From Diploptera punctata (lineage: Eukaryota; Arthropoda; Insecta; Blattodea; Blaberidae): a stretch of 64,000 bases of DNA. Of this stretch, positions 9,240 through 20,150 are shown piece by piece. The position numbers were made by a program, and so were the translations under genes. Within the stretch, counting starts at the first letter, position 1. The number at the start of each line of letters is the position of its first letter. The notes beneath the pieces are model-generated. The model had not been told where the DNA came from. It saw only the letters and a list, made by a program, of their open reading frames with translations, and searched no databases. The stretch is from NCBI GenBank assembly GCA_030220185.1, contig JASPKZ010001601.1, forward strand, positions 434,001 to 498,000, in the 5' to 3' direction.

Positions 9240-10497
9240 CAACTTTTATATTATTTGTTGATTATGAGAAAGCTTTCGATAGGATAAGCCAAAAGAAATT
9301 ATGGATCATTATGGAAACGAGTGGATATCCAAATCACATTATAAAATGAATTAGAAGTTTGTACTCCAAAAAAATTGTGTGCGTCGCCTTGGCGTAGTCG
9401 GTAGAATCCCTACCTTCCCCTCAGGCGACCCGGGTTCGATTCCCGGCGGGGTAGGGGATTTTTAATCTCCACCTTGGGTCTGGGTGTGTGTCCTGTCCTT
9501 GTGTTTATATGTGAGAATAAAATAAGTTAACAAAAAAGGTAAAACGAAGAGGTAAAACAAGAGGGGAAAACAGTGTAAACGAAAAGAGGAAATAAAAAAA
9601 CAATAAAAAACAACCATCAGCATTGACAAAGGAATAGCGATGAGTCATATATCTAAAGAAATTAACCAAGACAGGGATGCCCGCTATCTCCGGCTTTGTT
9701 TAGTATATATGTTGACCACGCTATTGAAATATGGCAAGATGACTTAATTGAAAATTTTAAAATAAATGACAAAGTTTAAAACACGATTTTATTCGCAGAT
9801 GACCAGGCTATTTTCAGTACATCAGAAGATAATCTCCAGAGAGCTGCAAACCAATTAGAAAAAGTAGGCAAAGAATACAATTTAAACATTTCAAAACAAA
9901 ATCAATGGCATTTCGAATAAAAAATCATCTCTAGATGCAAAACTGTGATAAATAATATCATTGAACAAGTGAAATCCTACAATTCTTTGGGTTTTAATGC
10001 ATCACACCGCCAAAAAGAAGATATAAATATAAAAATACATAAATTTCTAAGAATGTGTGGAACAATAAGAAAAACTCTAAAGAATAAAACATCTCAGGAT
10101 TCTCAACTGAAATTTTATAAAGTCATGGCTGTTCCTACTGTTATCTATGGCAGTGAAAATTGGATTTTGACTCATTCAGATAGAAAAAAAATACAGGCAG
10201 CGGAGATGAAATTTTTAAGGTCAACGGCAGGCTGCACTCTTATGGACCAGAAAAGAAGTTCTGAGATGAGATATCAATTAAATATTTTTAAATTGATGGA
10301 TAAAATTGACAAACAAAGACAAAATTGGTACGAATATCTACTAAGAATGCCAGATGAGAGACCTTCTAAAATGATTTTAAACTACAGACCTACAGGATAT
10401 AAAAGTCAAGGAAGACCATTTGCTAGATGGAAAGACCAAATCTTGAAGTCGGAACGGGCCTGAGGGCCTAAGCCTTGATGTTGATGATTAATATATA
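9240..10497 (+). mobile_element. LINE-C, best-preserved reverse transcriptase in the window, interrupted by SINE4
   Basis: In order along the plus strand: FVDYEKAFDRIS (RT motif near 9256-9291), a stop near 9350, SINE4, RQGCPLSPALFSIYVD (9672-9715), then LFADDQAIFS (catalytic ADD, about 9788-9820). From 9945 a 172-codon frame runs through YGSENWILTHSDRKK and MKFLRSTAGC to GRPFARWKDQ. At least three stops or frame changes make it non-functional. Non-LTR RTs of this type polymerise cDNA at a nicked target; the endonuclease domain is absent. Confidence 0.88.
9376..9540 (+). mobile_element. SINE4 nested in LINE-C
   Basis: The tRNA-like head GCGTCGCCTTGGCGTAGTCG is followed by the B box GGGTTCGATTCCC and a short body (ccaccttgggtctgggtg, cctgtccttgtgttta). 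A long A-rich tail follows. It separates RT motifs that should be contiguous. An inverted second copy is at 33,110-33,250. Confidence 0.85.
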
Positions 10498-10664
10498 TAA
10501 TAATAACAGTTACGCACCGTTTCGTTTTTACTGAGTGTTTTACCAATTTAAGAGTTAACATTACTCGAGTATCTATTAGGAAAAGAAATTGGAAATAAAA
10601 TAAAAAATACAAGAACTGTATCCTAAGATCACGTGACAGGGGAGGAATAAGAAGATAATACTAT

Positions 10665-11920
10665 ATTTAACACGTGCACCAAATGGAAGTTAATGACCAA
10701 TCACGTGTTAATGAATTTTGTTTTACAGCCAATGACACCTCGCTCTTTATCCATTTCTCTTTATCAGCTCCTGCTTTTGTGATAAAGAAAGCTCCTCCTT
10801 TTTAATATCCTGAACAGGTCAGAGCATTATTTTGCAATGACTGACTCTCCAACAAATACATTAAATGTAGCAAATAATAAACAGATTCCATCGAACTACA
10901 CATTTGATAACTGCGTATTCAATAATTGTGTTTTTAAATAATTATTTTACTGAGTTATTTACCAACAAAGTAAATTAATAACCTATAATGTTGGTTATAA
11001 TATACAGTTTGATGTGTTTCATTATTTCTCCACTAGGGTGCATTCTTACAATATTGCGATCCTATTTGGCAATAAATATGATCAAGTTGCAGTGAATAAA
11101 GATAATAATAATATAATTGCGCACAATCGTGCAAAATTAATTAATTGGCGTATTGCGCTAATGACATTGTCACTTTGGAACACAATTCCAGATGATATCT
11201 TGTACACTTTAGTCCGCACAGTTTACATCTGCAGCTGTCTTCCATTTGATGGTAAGTGACATTCACACACACTTTGTGGACTGCATCTGGTGCCTTAGTT
11301 CCACACCAGCTCCTATCTATCATGACAGGCGTACCGTAGAATTCTTCAGGAATGGCATCCCGCTTCTGTCTTCTCTCTTGCATCTGTTGTTACTGGATGG
11401 CAGGTAGTAGCGCATTCTGAGGTCTTCCAGGAAGAACTGTTCTATTGCTAGTATATAGACCAGTCTCGAGGGAGTGAATTTAGAGACTCCTAGAATTTTC
11501 TTTAGATAGGAGGCCTTGACGCTTTCCCAGATTTTTAAGTCATTTATCTTCAGATGTTCCCAAACTATCTCTATCCCATACGCGATTATTAGCATTATTT
11601 TTGCATTGAAGAGTTGCACAGCTGTGTCTATCGATAGTAGGGCAGGCGATTTTATTTCATTCATGGCCCCTGCTGCTCTTTCTCTGACGAAGTGAATAAA
11701 CATAACCTCACACTTCAGATTTGTTTTCAAACATCGCCGTTTACATTAAATATGTAAATATTTTAAAATACCAGTAACTATATTTAAATAATGATTTGTG
11801 TAAACAGCTTAATTTTTTATTCGTTAAATAGTCCTAACAAATGCCACTCTTGATTTCCAAATTCTCTAGATAAATTCACTCCTCACTTCGTGAGTCGTAA
11901 ATTTATCGTCCAGCCGTAGT
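10665..11920 (+). mobile_element. Rep-G copy interrupted by LINE-Z
   Basis: The left part (10,665-11,095) and right part (11,718-11,920) match the 5690 copy. The middle is replaced by a minus-strand LINE-Z insertion. The right end keeps the subterminal palindrome (cactcctcacttcgtgagtc). Confidence 0.75.
11100..11717 (-). mobile_element. LINE-Z C-terminal region with cysteine/histidine cluster
   Basis: The minus strand encodes about 136 residues from 11,730 (KIMLIIAYGIEIVWEHL, KVSKFTPSRLVY-like, LEDLRMRYYLPS). After a frame change it continues with DSCRCKLCGLKCTRYHLELC, a C-x-C-x2-C-x3-C-x4-H-x3-C cluster at the extreme C-terminus. It resembles a LINE end family I recall from arthropods in which RT-distal sequence ends in a zinc-binding motif. 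A second copy is at 40,568-40,973. The 3' end is (AAT)n on the left. Confidence 0.72.
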
Positions 11921-12469
11921 CAAATTTCTTCTCGCCTGAGCTACCCGCCAAACGTACTGCAATACTGGTACAACACAAGTAGCCATTGCAATGTCTGTGC
12001 ATGAAATTAATTTTACACATGAAGCTATAAATTTAAACGAGATTAAAGATAATTAATGTGAAGATAAATTAAGACATAACTTTACAGAGATAAGTAGGAA
12101 TCATCCATCAGGAGCAAGTTGTTAAGCAATCAATTCAGGCGCCGTCTAATTTATTTACAAACTTTTAACAGTTCCTTCATAATTCTTCAAAGTTTTAATT
12201 AAAAACTGGGAGAGTGAAGTCATTTGTCAAAGTACTTGGTGTGAGTTATGTACAGGCCCACGATCTGGGTCAACTATTTCTAAGAAACCCTGCGTCAACT
12301 ATCGTTTTAACGGAAAAATCCATGGTATCTCAAATACTTCATTCACTCTTAACTAACTTCCTATTTTTTTACGTTTGTTTATTTTTATGAGAGATGCCGT
12401 AACTTTGTTTGTCTTTAGAAAATACAAATATTAACAAAAGATAAATTGCTTTTCTAAAAAGGTAGGTAA
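11921..12469. other. Unannotated AT-rich spacer
   Basis: Nothing recognised. The only long low-complexity feature is general AT richness. Confidence 0.4.
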
Positions 12470-12765
12470 TACTATATTGAGATGCGAGCTTGGGAAGTGG
12501 TTTTTACATAATCGAGGAAAAATGTTAAAACCCGAGCGATAGCGATGTACATTATTTTTTGCGCGATGGTGTTTTCAAAATAATGAACAATAGTAAAATA
12601 ATAACATCTTTGTTGGAAATATTTGCGTTCATTATAAACAATTGACTAACGTTAACAGTGTGGGCAATGTTTATTAGTTGAAACAACAGGAGGCCGTGAG
12701 AACAATTATTGATAACATGGCCGCAAGTACGTATTTATTGTTTTATATTGTATATTGAAATTAAT
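12470..12765 (+). mobile_element. Rep-B, left half
   Basis: It matches 1514-1795, including the gcgcgatggtgttttcaa motif at about 12,561-12,578. It breaks off where the 1805 SINE insertion site would be. The right half is missing. Confidence 0.75.
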
Positions 12766-13180
12766 AGTAGCAACAGAATAACAGATGAAATCCTCCATCA
12801 AGCAAATAATGCAAACAAAACAATACTGTTTGGAAAAATAAAAATTTAAGAATAGATACAAAAGTAAGAATTTACAAATCTGTCATAAGACCGGTTCTAA
12901 CATATGGTTGTGAATGCCGAACAGAAACTAAAAAAAAAATAATGAAACAACCGAAATTAAAGTTTTAAAGGAAAATCGCTGAGAGGGAAAATTCGCAGCT
13001 CTGTTATTAGAGAAGAATGTGACATTGAACCTATAAACCTCTGGATAAATGATAGAAGAGTAAACTGGAACGATCACATAGATAGAATGGAGAACAGTAG
13101 AAAGTACGTGACTGGACACCTCAGCAGAAAATGCCTTTAGGAAGACCACAACTACGATGGAAGGACGTCACCATACCCCA
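12766..13180 (+). mobile_element. Decayed LINE RT C-terminal fragment
   Basis: With frame changes, the plus strand reads NRITDEILHQANNANKTILFG, then IYKSVIRPVLTYGCE and finally GRPQLRWKDV. These are RT-distal LINE motifs. Several stops and an A9 run break the frame. Confidence 0.7.
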
Positions 13181-13259
13181 AACCTGTAGTGAATGAACAC
13201 ACAACAAGCTGCCAGCATTCATGCGTAGAGAAAATTTCTGCACTTTTCATTTTCAATAA

Positions 13260-13840
13260 AGCGATATTTGATGCAGTGTGGTTCATAACACTGGGCAACA
13301 AAAAAAAATTTTTTTTTGTGTCAGAAAGAAAAATATGTGATTCTGATAGTATTTTTTTCCTGAATTCATATATGATATCGGTTTTTCTCCATCACGCAAG
13401 GTTTCCGAGAGACAGGAATTTATAATTTCAAACACTTTAATATTTTCTACATTCGTAACTACACAATATTCGAACATTCGGACTCACCCAGAAAGTAAGA
13501 AATGACGATTTTCTGCTATATTTTGCATGTGGAGCATCCCTCTTGATGGTCCAACAATAATCGGCCAGCATATTAGGATTCCATTTGCCTTAATATCTCT
13601 TTTCCATAGCAGAAATCTCCTGAGTTAGCTCATTTGGTTTTATTTTACAATGGAAAATGGACGAAAAAACGTTTATTAAATAAATAATTATTTAAATGCA
13701 TTAATTGCAATTGAAATGAAAAAACTGTGGGTGATGGAGAAATTCCGAATACATATTTGAAAACACGATGAAAACATGCATGAAGTACAGCTATTGGCAC
13801 TCATGAGACAAAAATCATGTTGACCTGTGTTATTTACAGC
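13260..13840 (-). mobile_element. Rep-C element with conserved short coding remnant
   Basis: The minus strand around 13,500-13,655 encodes KPNELTQEISAMEKRY, a stop, then GKWNPNMLADYCWTIKRDAP. The phrase family M(E)KRYQGKW-NMLADYCW-KRD resembles the C-terminus of an uncharacterised, transposon-like arthropod protein family I recall; no function is known to me. The remnant is flanked by an imperfect inverted repeat (gatatcggtttttctccatc on the left; gatggagaaattccgaatac on the right). Other copies are at 56,465 and 61,485 (inverted). Confidence 0.65.
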
Positions 13841-13977
13841 GATGCTCTAAAAACGATTTCCTGCCCATTTTATAACTATAACTTTAGAGTACGTTATCAA
13901 CTTATTAGTTAAAGGGGATACATTTTTTAACTCTTCTTAAAGAGCGTTATTAAGGTACAATCAAAAAATTACATAGT

Positions 13978-14400
13978 GTCATCATCATCATCATAGGACA
14001 TTCACGAATATAGGCCATTTGTTGACCTGTTTGGGCCTCAAGAAAAACACCATCCAGAAGTATTTTGAGTGGACGTCCTGGTCTTCTTCTTCCTGCAGGT
14101 TGATATCATAACATTTGTTTGGGTATTCTGTGATCTTCCATTCGATGAACATGTTGCATCCATCTTGACTTATAATCAGAAATTTTGTTTTCTAAAGATT
14201 CCATGTGTAATTCTTCTGATGTCTTCATTTTTTTGTGATCTAGTAGTGTGTATCCTGCAGTCCTCCGAAGGTATCTCATTTCAGCAGATCTAAGTCTCTG
14301 TATATCCTTGTGTCTCAACGTCCATACTTCGCTACCATACAAAAGAGTTGGAAGAACCAGTGTACATAGTGCTAATTGAAAAATGTTATGACGTCATTGT
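13978..14400 (-). mobile_element. LINE RT C-terminal fragment
   Basis: The minus strand from 14,342 encodes MYGSEVWTLRHKDIQR, MRYLRRTAGYTLLDHKK and MQHVHRMEDHRIPKQM. A (GATGAT)n 3' tail lies at the left edge (13,980-13,993). It is 5'-truncated and inactive. Confidence 0.82.
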
Positions 14401-14962
14401 ATATTGAACATGACTGGAGTAACATGAACAAATATCCATACTTATGTGAACCCCTGGATGTAAAATTACTTCCAAAAAGGAAAAAAAATCAATAACTGTA
14501 TAAACATAATATTGATAAGATAAATGGGACAATGTACACTGTATAAAGAAAAATTGATCCAAGAACTAGTGCCTTCGGGCACAATTTTGTTCTATAACCC
14601 CTTGTCAATAAAAATCGCATTAATCTATCTTATTTCAGTTCTATCTTACAGATAAAATTCCAATAATTTTAATACAATCTCTCTTATCGCGCGCGGCACA
14701 GTAAGCCTGTAGTTTTTCTATAATAATTTGGAATGATTGTATCAAAAGATTTCTTAAGACCAACATCTGCAATTGTTATCTAATTCTCAATGTATTATTT
14801 TAGTGACATGCAATATAGCGTCATCTGCACTACAATATATTTTAAATACAAATTAAATCAGCACTTAATACATATATATATATATATACTTCAATAAATG
14901 AGAAAAATAAGTAGTCATCTTACCTCAATTTTCTAGCGCTGTATTTTTTAAAAAATGCGAGT
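14401..14962. other. Unannotated spacer with (TA)n
   Basis: A (TA)9 run lies at about 14,871-14,888. No gene or shared repeat was recognised. Confidence 0.45.
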
Positions 14963-15175
14963 ACTACAGCGTGTTCCAAAACTTGTTAAAAAGTTTAATA
15001 TCTTACCTGTAACAAAAAAAAGTTATATAAATAACTACAGCGTGTTCCAAAACTTGTTAAGAAGTTTAATATCTTACCTGTAACAAAAAAAAGTTATATA
15101 AATAACTACAGCGTGTTCCAAAACTTGTTAAGAAGTTTAATATCTTACCTGTAACAAAAAAAAGTTATATAAATA
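14963..15175. repeat. Tandem triplication of a 71-bp unit
   Basis: Units start at 14,963, 15,034 and 15,105, each opening actacagcgtgttcc and ending gttatataaata. The second and third are identical by eye; the first differs by an A in place of G (ttaaaaag). Such near-identity implies a recent expansion. SINE3 is inserted right after it. Confidence 0.92.
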
Positions 15176-15185
15176 ACTAATTATA

Positions 15186-15538
15186 TTCCGATTCCGATTG
15201 AGGGTCTTTCCACTTTTCAGCGGTTGCCCTTTTACCAGCCGGCTGCTGGCCCTTCACATCCACATGTGTCAATCACAGAGGTAGATGATCAACAGCCAGT
15301 GTAGGGGTGACATGTGGTTAGCATGTCGAGTCCCCCAGCCGTTATAGCTGGTTCCTCAACCTGGAGCCGCTACTTATTGTAGCTACCCAATTGCCTCACG
15401 ATGCTGGGTGGGCACCGGTCCCATACTGGCCGAAATACCATGAGAAAATTTCTTCTCCCATGGAGACTCCAACCAGCGCAAGTCCCGTAGCTCTGCGCCA
15501 AGGCTTCCTACCTTAACCGCTCGGCTACGGCACGGGAC
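15186..15538 (-). mobile_element. SINE3 with 10-bp TSD
   Basis: On the minus strand it opens GTCCCGTGCCGTAGCCGAGC (tRNA-Leu/Ser-like head) and carries GGTTGGAGTCTCCATGGGAG in place of a perfect B box. The body contains gcccacccagcatcgtgag and a terminal attgagggtctttccac complement. The TSD actaattata lies at 15,176-15,185 and 15,539-15,548. Other copies are at 24,657, 58,488 and 62,727. Confidence 0.9.
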
Positions 15539-15689
15539 ACTAATTATAATCAATGTTTCATTAATTTAGTTTACAATTTGATGTTAATTTACAAACTAAC
15601 TTTCTCCACTTACTATTGATATAAAATTTGTAGGTATACTCATTGTCAGGAGGAAACTATATTTTTTTCGAATATTCCACAATACAATG

Positions 15690-15840
15690 TTTCTCCTTCA
15701 ACCCAAAGTGATTTGTCGCCAGAGGTTCCTGTCTAAAGCATCTTCTTCCCTCAAATCTCTAGCTTCCATACTTCTCCTCACTCCATCCATCCATCGTTCT
15801 CCAGGCTGCCTCTTTGCGTTCAGGAGCGATGTTAGCAAGT
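15690..15840 (-). mobile_element. LINE C-terminal remnant (RTE-like)
   Basis: The minus strand encodes RWMDGVRRSMEARDL then ALDRNLWRQ and a stop. This is the usual last stretch of RTE-like ORFs after the GRP--RW motif. Only about 40 codons remain. Confidence 0.7.
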
Positions 15841-16389
15841 GTTTCATTGGCTTGTTGAATTGATTACAATCATGATCATTAGACAAAAAACGATCATTTG
15901 ATCTTATTTTAAAAAACTTGCTATTTGTAGTTTGAAACATAAAATTATTTTTATAACTAATTCTAAAAAGGTTTAGGGACGAAAAATGGCATCGGTAAAG
16001 AAAATATCACCTTTATAGGAATATTTTTATATAAACAGTAACGATCCAAAGTTTTCTGTTTGTTATGTCATGTTAAAATTTTTCGTGGTGGTCAAGGAAA
16101 AAAAAGCAGGTATGTACGAAACAATTTTTTTTTCTTTTGTTTTTAATTACTTCATGGAACTCAAAGATCTATTTACCAATTGGATGTCGAAAACATGTTG
16201 GCACATAGCTACATAATATGAAAAAAATATGATTCAAGAATTTTTTCTTAACGTTATTGATGTAAATTGTATATGCTTCTATATAAAACACAGTTTTTTT
16301 AATCCGGTATCCGGCAGGATAGTAAGTTTAAGCCGGATAGTTACTCGATATCCGTTTCATCACTACCATTTAAGCATCGATTCAGTTAA
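15841..16389. other. Unannotated AT-rich spacer
   Basis: No gene or repeat recognised. Confidence 0.4.
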
Positions 16390-16391
16390 AT

Positions 16392-17011
16392 AAATAATAG
16401 TTTTAAAAAACTAAAACAACACGCTTTATTAGAAAACCGAACTAAAAAATGAAAAATAATTTTAATTTCCTACACGCTTTCGATAAAATCAAAGTGGTCA
16501 ACAAAAAAATCATCTCCAACACATATAGAATAAAACTAGAGTTATCAACAAGAAGAAAATAATTTTACCATCAAAAGCGTGGGGTGCTTTTTATGATGTG
16601 TACATTTTCTTTTTAGAGACTTTACTTTTACCAATATATGTTTATTATCAAATATATTAATTGATATAGAGCACCCCACGCTTTTGATGGTAAAATTATT
16701 TTCGTTTTGTTGATAACTCTAGTTTTATTCTAGATGTGTTGGAGATGATTTTTTTGTTGGCCACTTTAATTTTATCCCAAGCGTGTTGGAAATTAAAATT
16801 ATTTTTCATTTTTAGTTCGGTTTTCTAATAAAGCGCGTTGTTTTAGTTTTTTAAAACTATTATTTATTTGATTTTCTGATGATTTTGGCCAGGATTTTAG
16901 AAAAAAAATATGAAATTATTGTATTGTCACGGGTCCTTTACAAGTATACGAAATTTCAAGTCGTTGCAATGATTTTAAGTGGGTGAAAATCGGGTTGAAA
17001 GATTCCGTCAC

Positions 17012-17073
<62 letters not shown>

Positions 17074-17113
17074 GGATGGATAGATAGATAGAGGTCAGGC
17101 TAATATAAAGCGT
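16392..17113 (-). mobile_element. Composite element, copy lacking the tRNA-Tyr-like module
   Basis: Rep-D (16,392-16,865) is a foldback: the left arm contains acacgctttattagaaaacc and tttaccatcaaaagcgtggg, and the right arm carries their reverse complements around a spacer of about 65 bp. It joins Rep-E in minus orientation (16,868-17,113) directly, without the tRNA-like segment. A GATA microsatellite sits inside Rep-E at 17,013-17,091. The ends are aataaataatag and aaagcgtgt. Confidence 0.78.
17013..17091. repeat. (GATA)n microsatellite inside Rep-E
   Basis: About 19 GATA units with one GATG interruption occupy the position where other Rep-E copies have one to three units. Confidence 0.93.
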
Positions 17114-17116
17114 GTA

Positions 17117-17690
17117 CAAATCAACTAATGTTATGAAAATGCTATAGGTAAGATCATTTCACTCAGGTACTTGACGTAATATACTAAAAGGAGATAAAAA
17201 TGAAGGCACTGGAGAATAAAATATTCAACAGGAATTCAGTAAACTTGAACTGACTACCTCCACTAAAAGCTCTCACGGACAGATGGTTGGTTTGGAGGCA
17301 TGAAAAATTCATAGCACCACAAAACACTTTGTGAACTCTTGAAGCACCTCCCACATTCACTGCATTTCACAGACCGATATCGACATTGTTGCGATTCCTA
17401 CTCTCTCATGTCAAAAGGCTTCAAATGCCACACCCTGTCTGTCAAAACTGTTAATGTAGATCACCTAATAATTTATTTAAATACAATCTGTAATATCTCT
17501 GTCAAAACGGAACACGAAAGGCTCCAAAATTCACCTTGAAATTCTCATGTATAGTAAATCCCATATTTGCAATTTTCATACCCTGTACTTGTGATATGTA
17601 ACACAGTAAAAGCTCCTTTTTCGCGGGGGATATGTTCCGTAAATATACCGCGAACACTGAAACCGTGAATATGGAATGGTTATTTGTATG
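17117..17690. other. Unannotated spacer with possible zinc-finger-like relic
   Basis: On the minus strand at about 17,330-17,400 the frame reads VKCSECGRCFKSSQ, resembling the first half of a C2H2 finger. No histidine pair or linker follows and the frame soon stops. It is too short to call a gene. Confidence 0.3.
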
Positions 17691-17694
17691 GGTA

Positions 17695-18365
17695 CATACA
17701 AATGAGGGAAATTTTGAAGAAGTGGCTGAATTCAAATATCTAGGAACAATAATCACAAATAGGAATGAGACGCACAAAGAAATTAAACATAGGCTCAATT
17801 CTGGAAATGCGTGCTATTATGTATTACAGAGACTTTTGATGCCCCAACTCCTTTCAAAAAACGTTAAACTGAAAATATATAAAACTATTATTCTACCAGT
17901 TATATTATATGGATGTGAAACATGGACTCTTACTTTAAGGGAGGAAAGGAGATTACGAGTATTTGAGAATAAAGTTCTTAGGAAAATTTTTGGACCAAAG
18001 GGAGATGAACAGACATGTGAATAGAGAAGACTGTATAACAGTGAATTACATAGTATTTATAGGAATCCAGATATAATAACAACAGTTAAGTCTCGTAGAC
18101 TGCGATGGGCAGGACATGTTGCACATATGGGGAGTGAAACACTTGCATGGAAGCTTCTTGTAGGAAACCCAGAGGGAAAGCGCTCAGTTGGTAGACCAAG
18201 AATGAGGTGGGAGAATAACATTAACTATTATTTGAGAGAAGTAGATTATACAAGGGATTATTGGAAAACATTGGCTCAGGATAGGGATGTATGGAGAGCT
18301 TATGTCCGCGCGGCCATGAACCTACGGGTTCGACAGTGCCAGTGAGTGAGTTAGTTATTAGGGGA
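17695..18365 (+). mobile_element. LINE-A RT C-terminal copy
   Basis: Open from about 17,632 to 18,024 (EFKYLGTIITNRNET, YGCETWTLTLREERR). One stop follows at 18,022, then a second frame (18,127-18,345) with RPRMRWENNINYYLREVDY and the terminal AAMNLRVRQ. The 3' end is a GTGAGTGAGTTAGTTA tail. Near-intact apart from stops. Confidence 0.87.
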
Positions 18366-18598
18366 TATGTTTGAAGGTTTCAAAATAAAATAAAAATGAT
18401 CAACACTAATGTAACAAGAGATTGCGTTTTTCTGAAAAAATCACAAGCGACAAAGTGACGAGTGATTTTGTCTAATCAAAAACTCAACCTCGCATTAGAT
18501 TTGGAGTGACTTTTAGCGAATGATACAACATCAGAAGCTAAAAATAATTATAATGTTTAATATTTACCAAATGTGAGGTTATGTATTCCTTATGTAAA
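18366..18598. other. Unannotated spacer
   Basis: No recognisable element between the LINE-A tail and the Penelope-like fragment. Confidence 0.4.
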
Positions 18599-18599
18599 A

Positions 18600-18840
18600 A
18601 ATCAGATTCAAGGAACATTTTCGAGACTTCATTCACGCAGAAGGGAAATCAAGCTATGCAAAACACGTTATCCATGAAGGACATCGCATGTTAAATATTG
18701 AAAACACCCAACAGTAATGCACAGAGAAAATATTCCAGCGAAGATAAACGTACTCGAAGAGATGGAAACGCAGCTCACAACAACGACAGCCTGATAAACG
18801 AAAACGAACCCAATACATGCAACCCCCTCTACCAGATCTT
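18600..18840 (+). mobile_element. Penelope-like element, 3' fragment (plus copy)
   Basis: The plus strand reads RFKEHFRDFIHAEGKSSYAK and HVIHEGHRMLNIENT, the downstream half of a GIY-YIG endonuclease domain. After a small deletion it continues with VMHRENIPAKINVLEEMETQ. The same protein segment is encoded on the opposite strand in the adjacent fragment, giving an inverted pair. Confidence 0.8.
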
Positions 18841-19300
18841 CAGTGAAACACCAGTTTTCTGTGCATTACTGTTAGGGTGTTTTCAATATTTAACATGCGA
18901 TGTCCTTCATGGATAACGTGTTTTGCATAGCTTGATTTTCCATCTGCGTGAATAAAGTCTCGAAAATGTTCTTTAAATCTGATGTTAAAACTTCTGTTTG
19001 TTCTTCCTATATAACATTTGTTGCAGTCCTTACATGTCAATTTATAAACTCCTTTGCTGTTGAAAATGTTATTTTCTTCAATGTTATTGTTTATTATGTT
19101 GTTTAATTTGGTGTTAGTTCTGTATGCTATTTTTACGTTTTTATCGGCTTTCTTTAATGTATTGGCTAATTTTGTCATTTCTTTTCCTGTATATGTGTTA
19201 TCCATGTTTTCTTGTTGTTGTCAGATTCTTTTTCTAGTTTAGTTATGTTGGATACATTGTTCTTTCTTTTTTGTTTATTTACGAGTTTATTTACGATTTT
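18838..19300 (-). mobile_element. Penelope-like element, GIY-YIG endonuclease fragment (minus copy)
   Basis: A 121-codon minus-strand frame (19,205-18,840) contains VKIAYRTNTKLNNII, a spacer, then GVYKLTCKDCNKCYIGRT with the GVY/YIG core, the R of FNIRFKEH and the downstream HVIHEGH. In Penelope-like retroelements this domain lies C-terminal to the RT and nicks target DNA. The RT itself is absent and the frame stops soon after the endonuclease, so it is truncated. Confidence 0.85.
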
Positions 19301-19735
19301 TCATTATAGCCATTGGTTTTTGCCATATATTTAACGTAGTTGAGTTCTTGAATATAATTTTGAATAATACCTCAATGGAAGACATCATGAATCTTATAAA
19401 AGCTATTAATTGTGTGCACATCCCTTTGTAAAATTCACTGGGTGCTTCATTTGAAGCGAAAACTTGAGGCGGAGAAAAAAAATGCCACACTTGTACGCAA
19501 TTCAAACATGAAGCATTTTAAGATGATCTGCAACGCGGATAATGACTTGGAGAAATCCTATTTCACGGCTGCACGAATTCTAGAATCATGAACTGTTATC
19601 GTTTCATTTCACGCATGTTTACAACAAATCGAGCAGCGAACAAATGTCTGATACAGAGAAACTGGAATTGCATCCTAATGTGTTTCTGTTCTTCCTTCCA
19701 GAGCCATGACAGATGCGAGCTGCATATAGAGGACA
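19301..19735. other. Unannotated spacer
   Basis: Short open frames on both strands without motifs. Confidence 0.4.
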
Positions 19736-19737
19736 AT

Positions 19738-20150
19738 GGAATCGCAAGACAGACGTCTTCTTCTTCTTCTTCTTCTTCCGAACGCAGTATTGGGTGATGA
19801 TGCCCGTTCTGCGACTACAAAAACTGATCTTTCCATCGGTTGAAGGGTCTTCCGAGATCACTTTTGCCTTTAGGGTTGAGGTGGTAAATCATCTTTGATA
19901 AACGGGAATTTGACATTCTCTGGACTTGTTGGAACCATTTAATCTGATAATTTTGTATATGTTCAACCATTTCCCTACTATTCCACTGCATCCTTATCTC
20001 ATCACTTTTCATTCTATCCCTTAAAGTTACTCCAGTTAGTGATCGGAGGAATCTCATTTGTGAACTATTAATGCGGGATTTATTTTTTGCTCGAAGTGTC
20101 CAGCATTCACTTCCGTATAGTAGAGCAGGGCAAGACAGACGTGTTCGCCT
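19738..20150 (-). mobile_element. LINE RT C-terminal fragment
   Basis: The minus strand encodes SQMRFLRSLTGVTLRDRMK, a KWFQQVQRMSNSRLSKM segment and DLGRPFNRWKDQFL. Upstream, ECWTLRAKNKSR is in the same frame past a stop-free start. The 3' tail is (GAA)n, seen as (TTC)n at 19,759-19,778. Confidence 0.82.

Noticed and set aside
14963..15175. CRISPR-like array
   Set aside because: Three direct, contiguous copies without spacers, in eukaryotic sequence.
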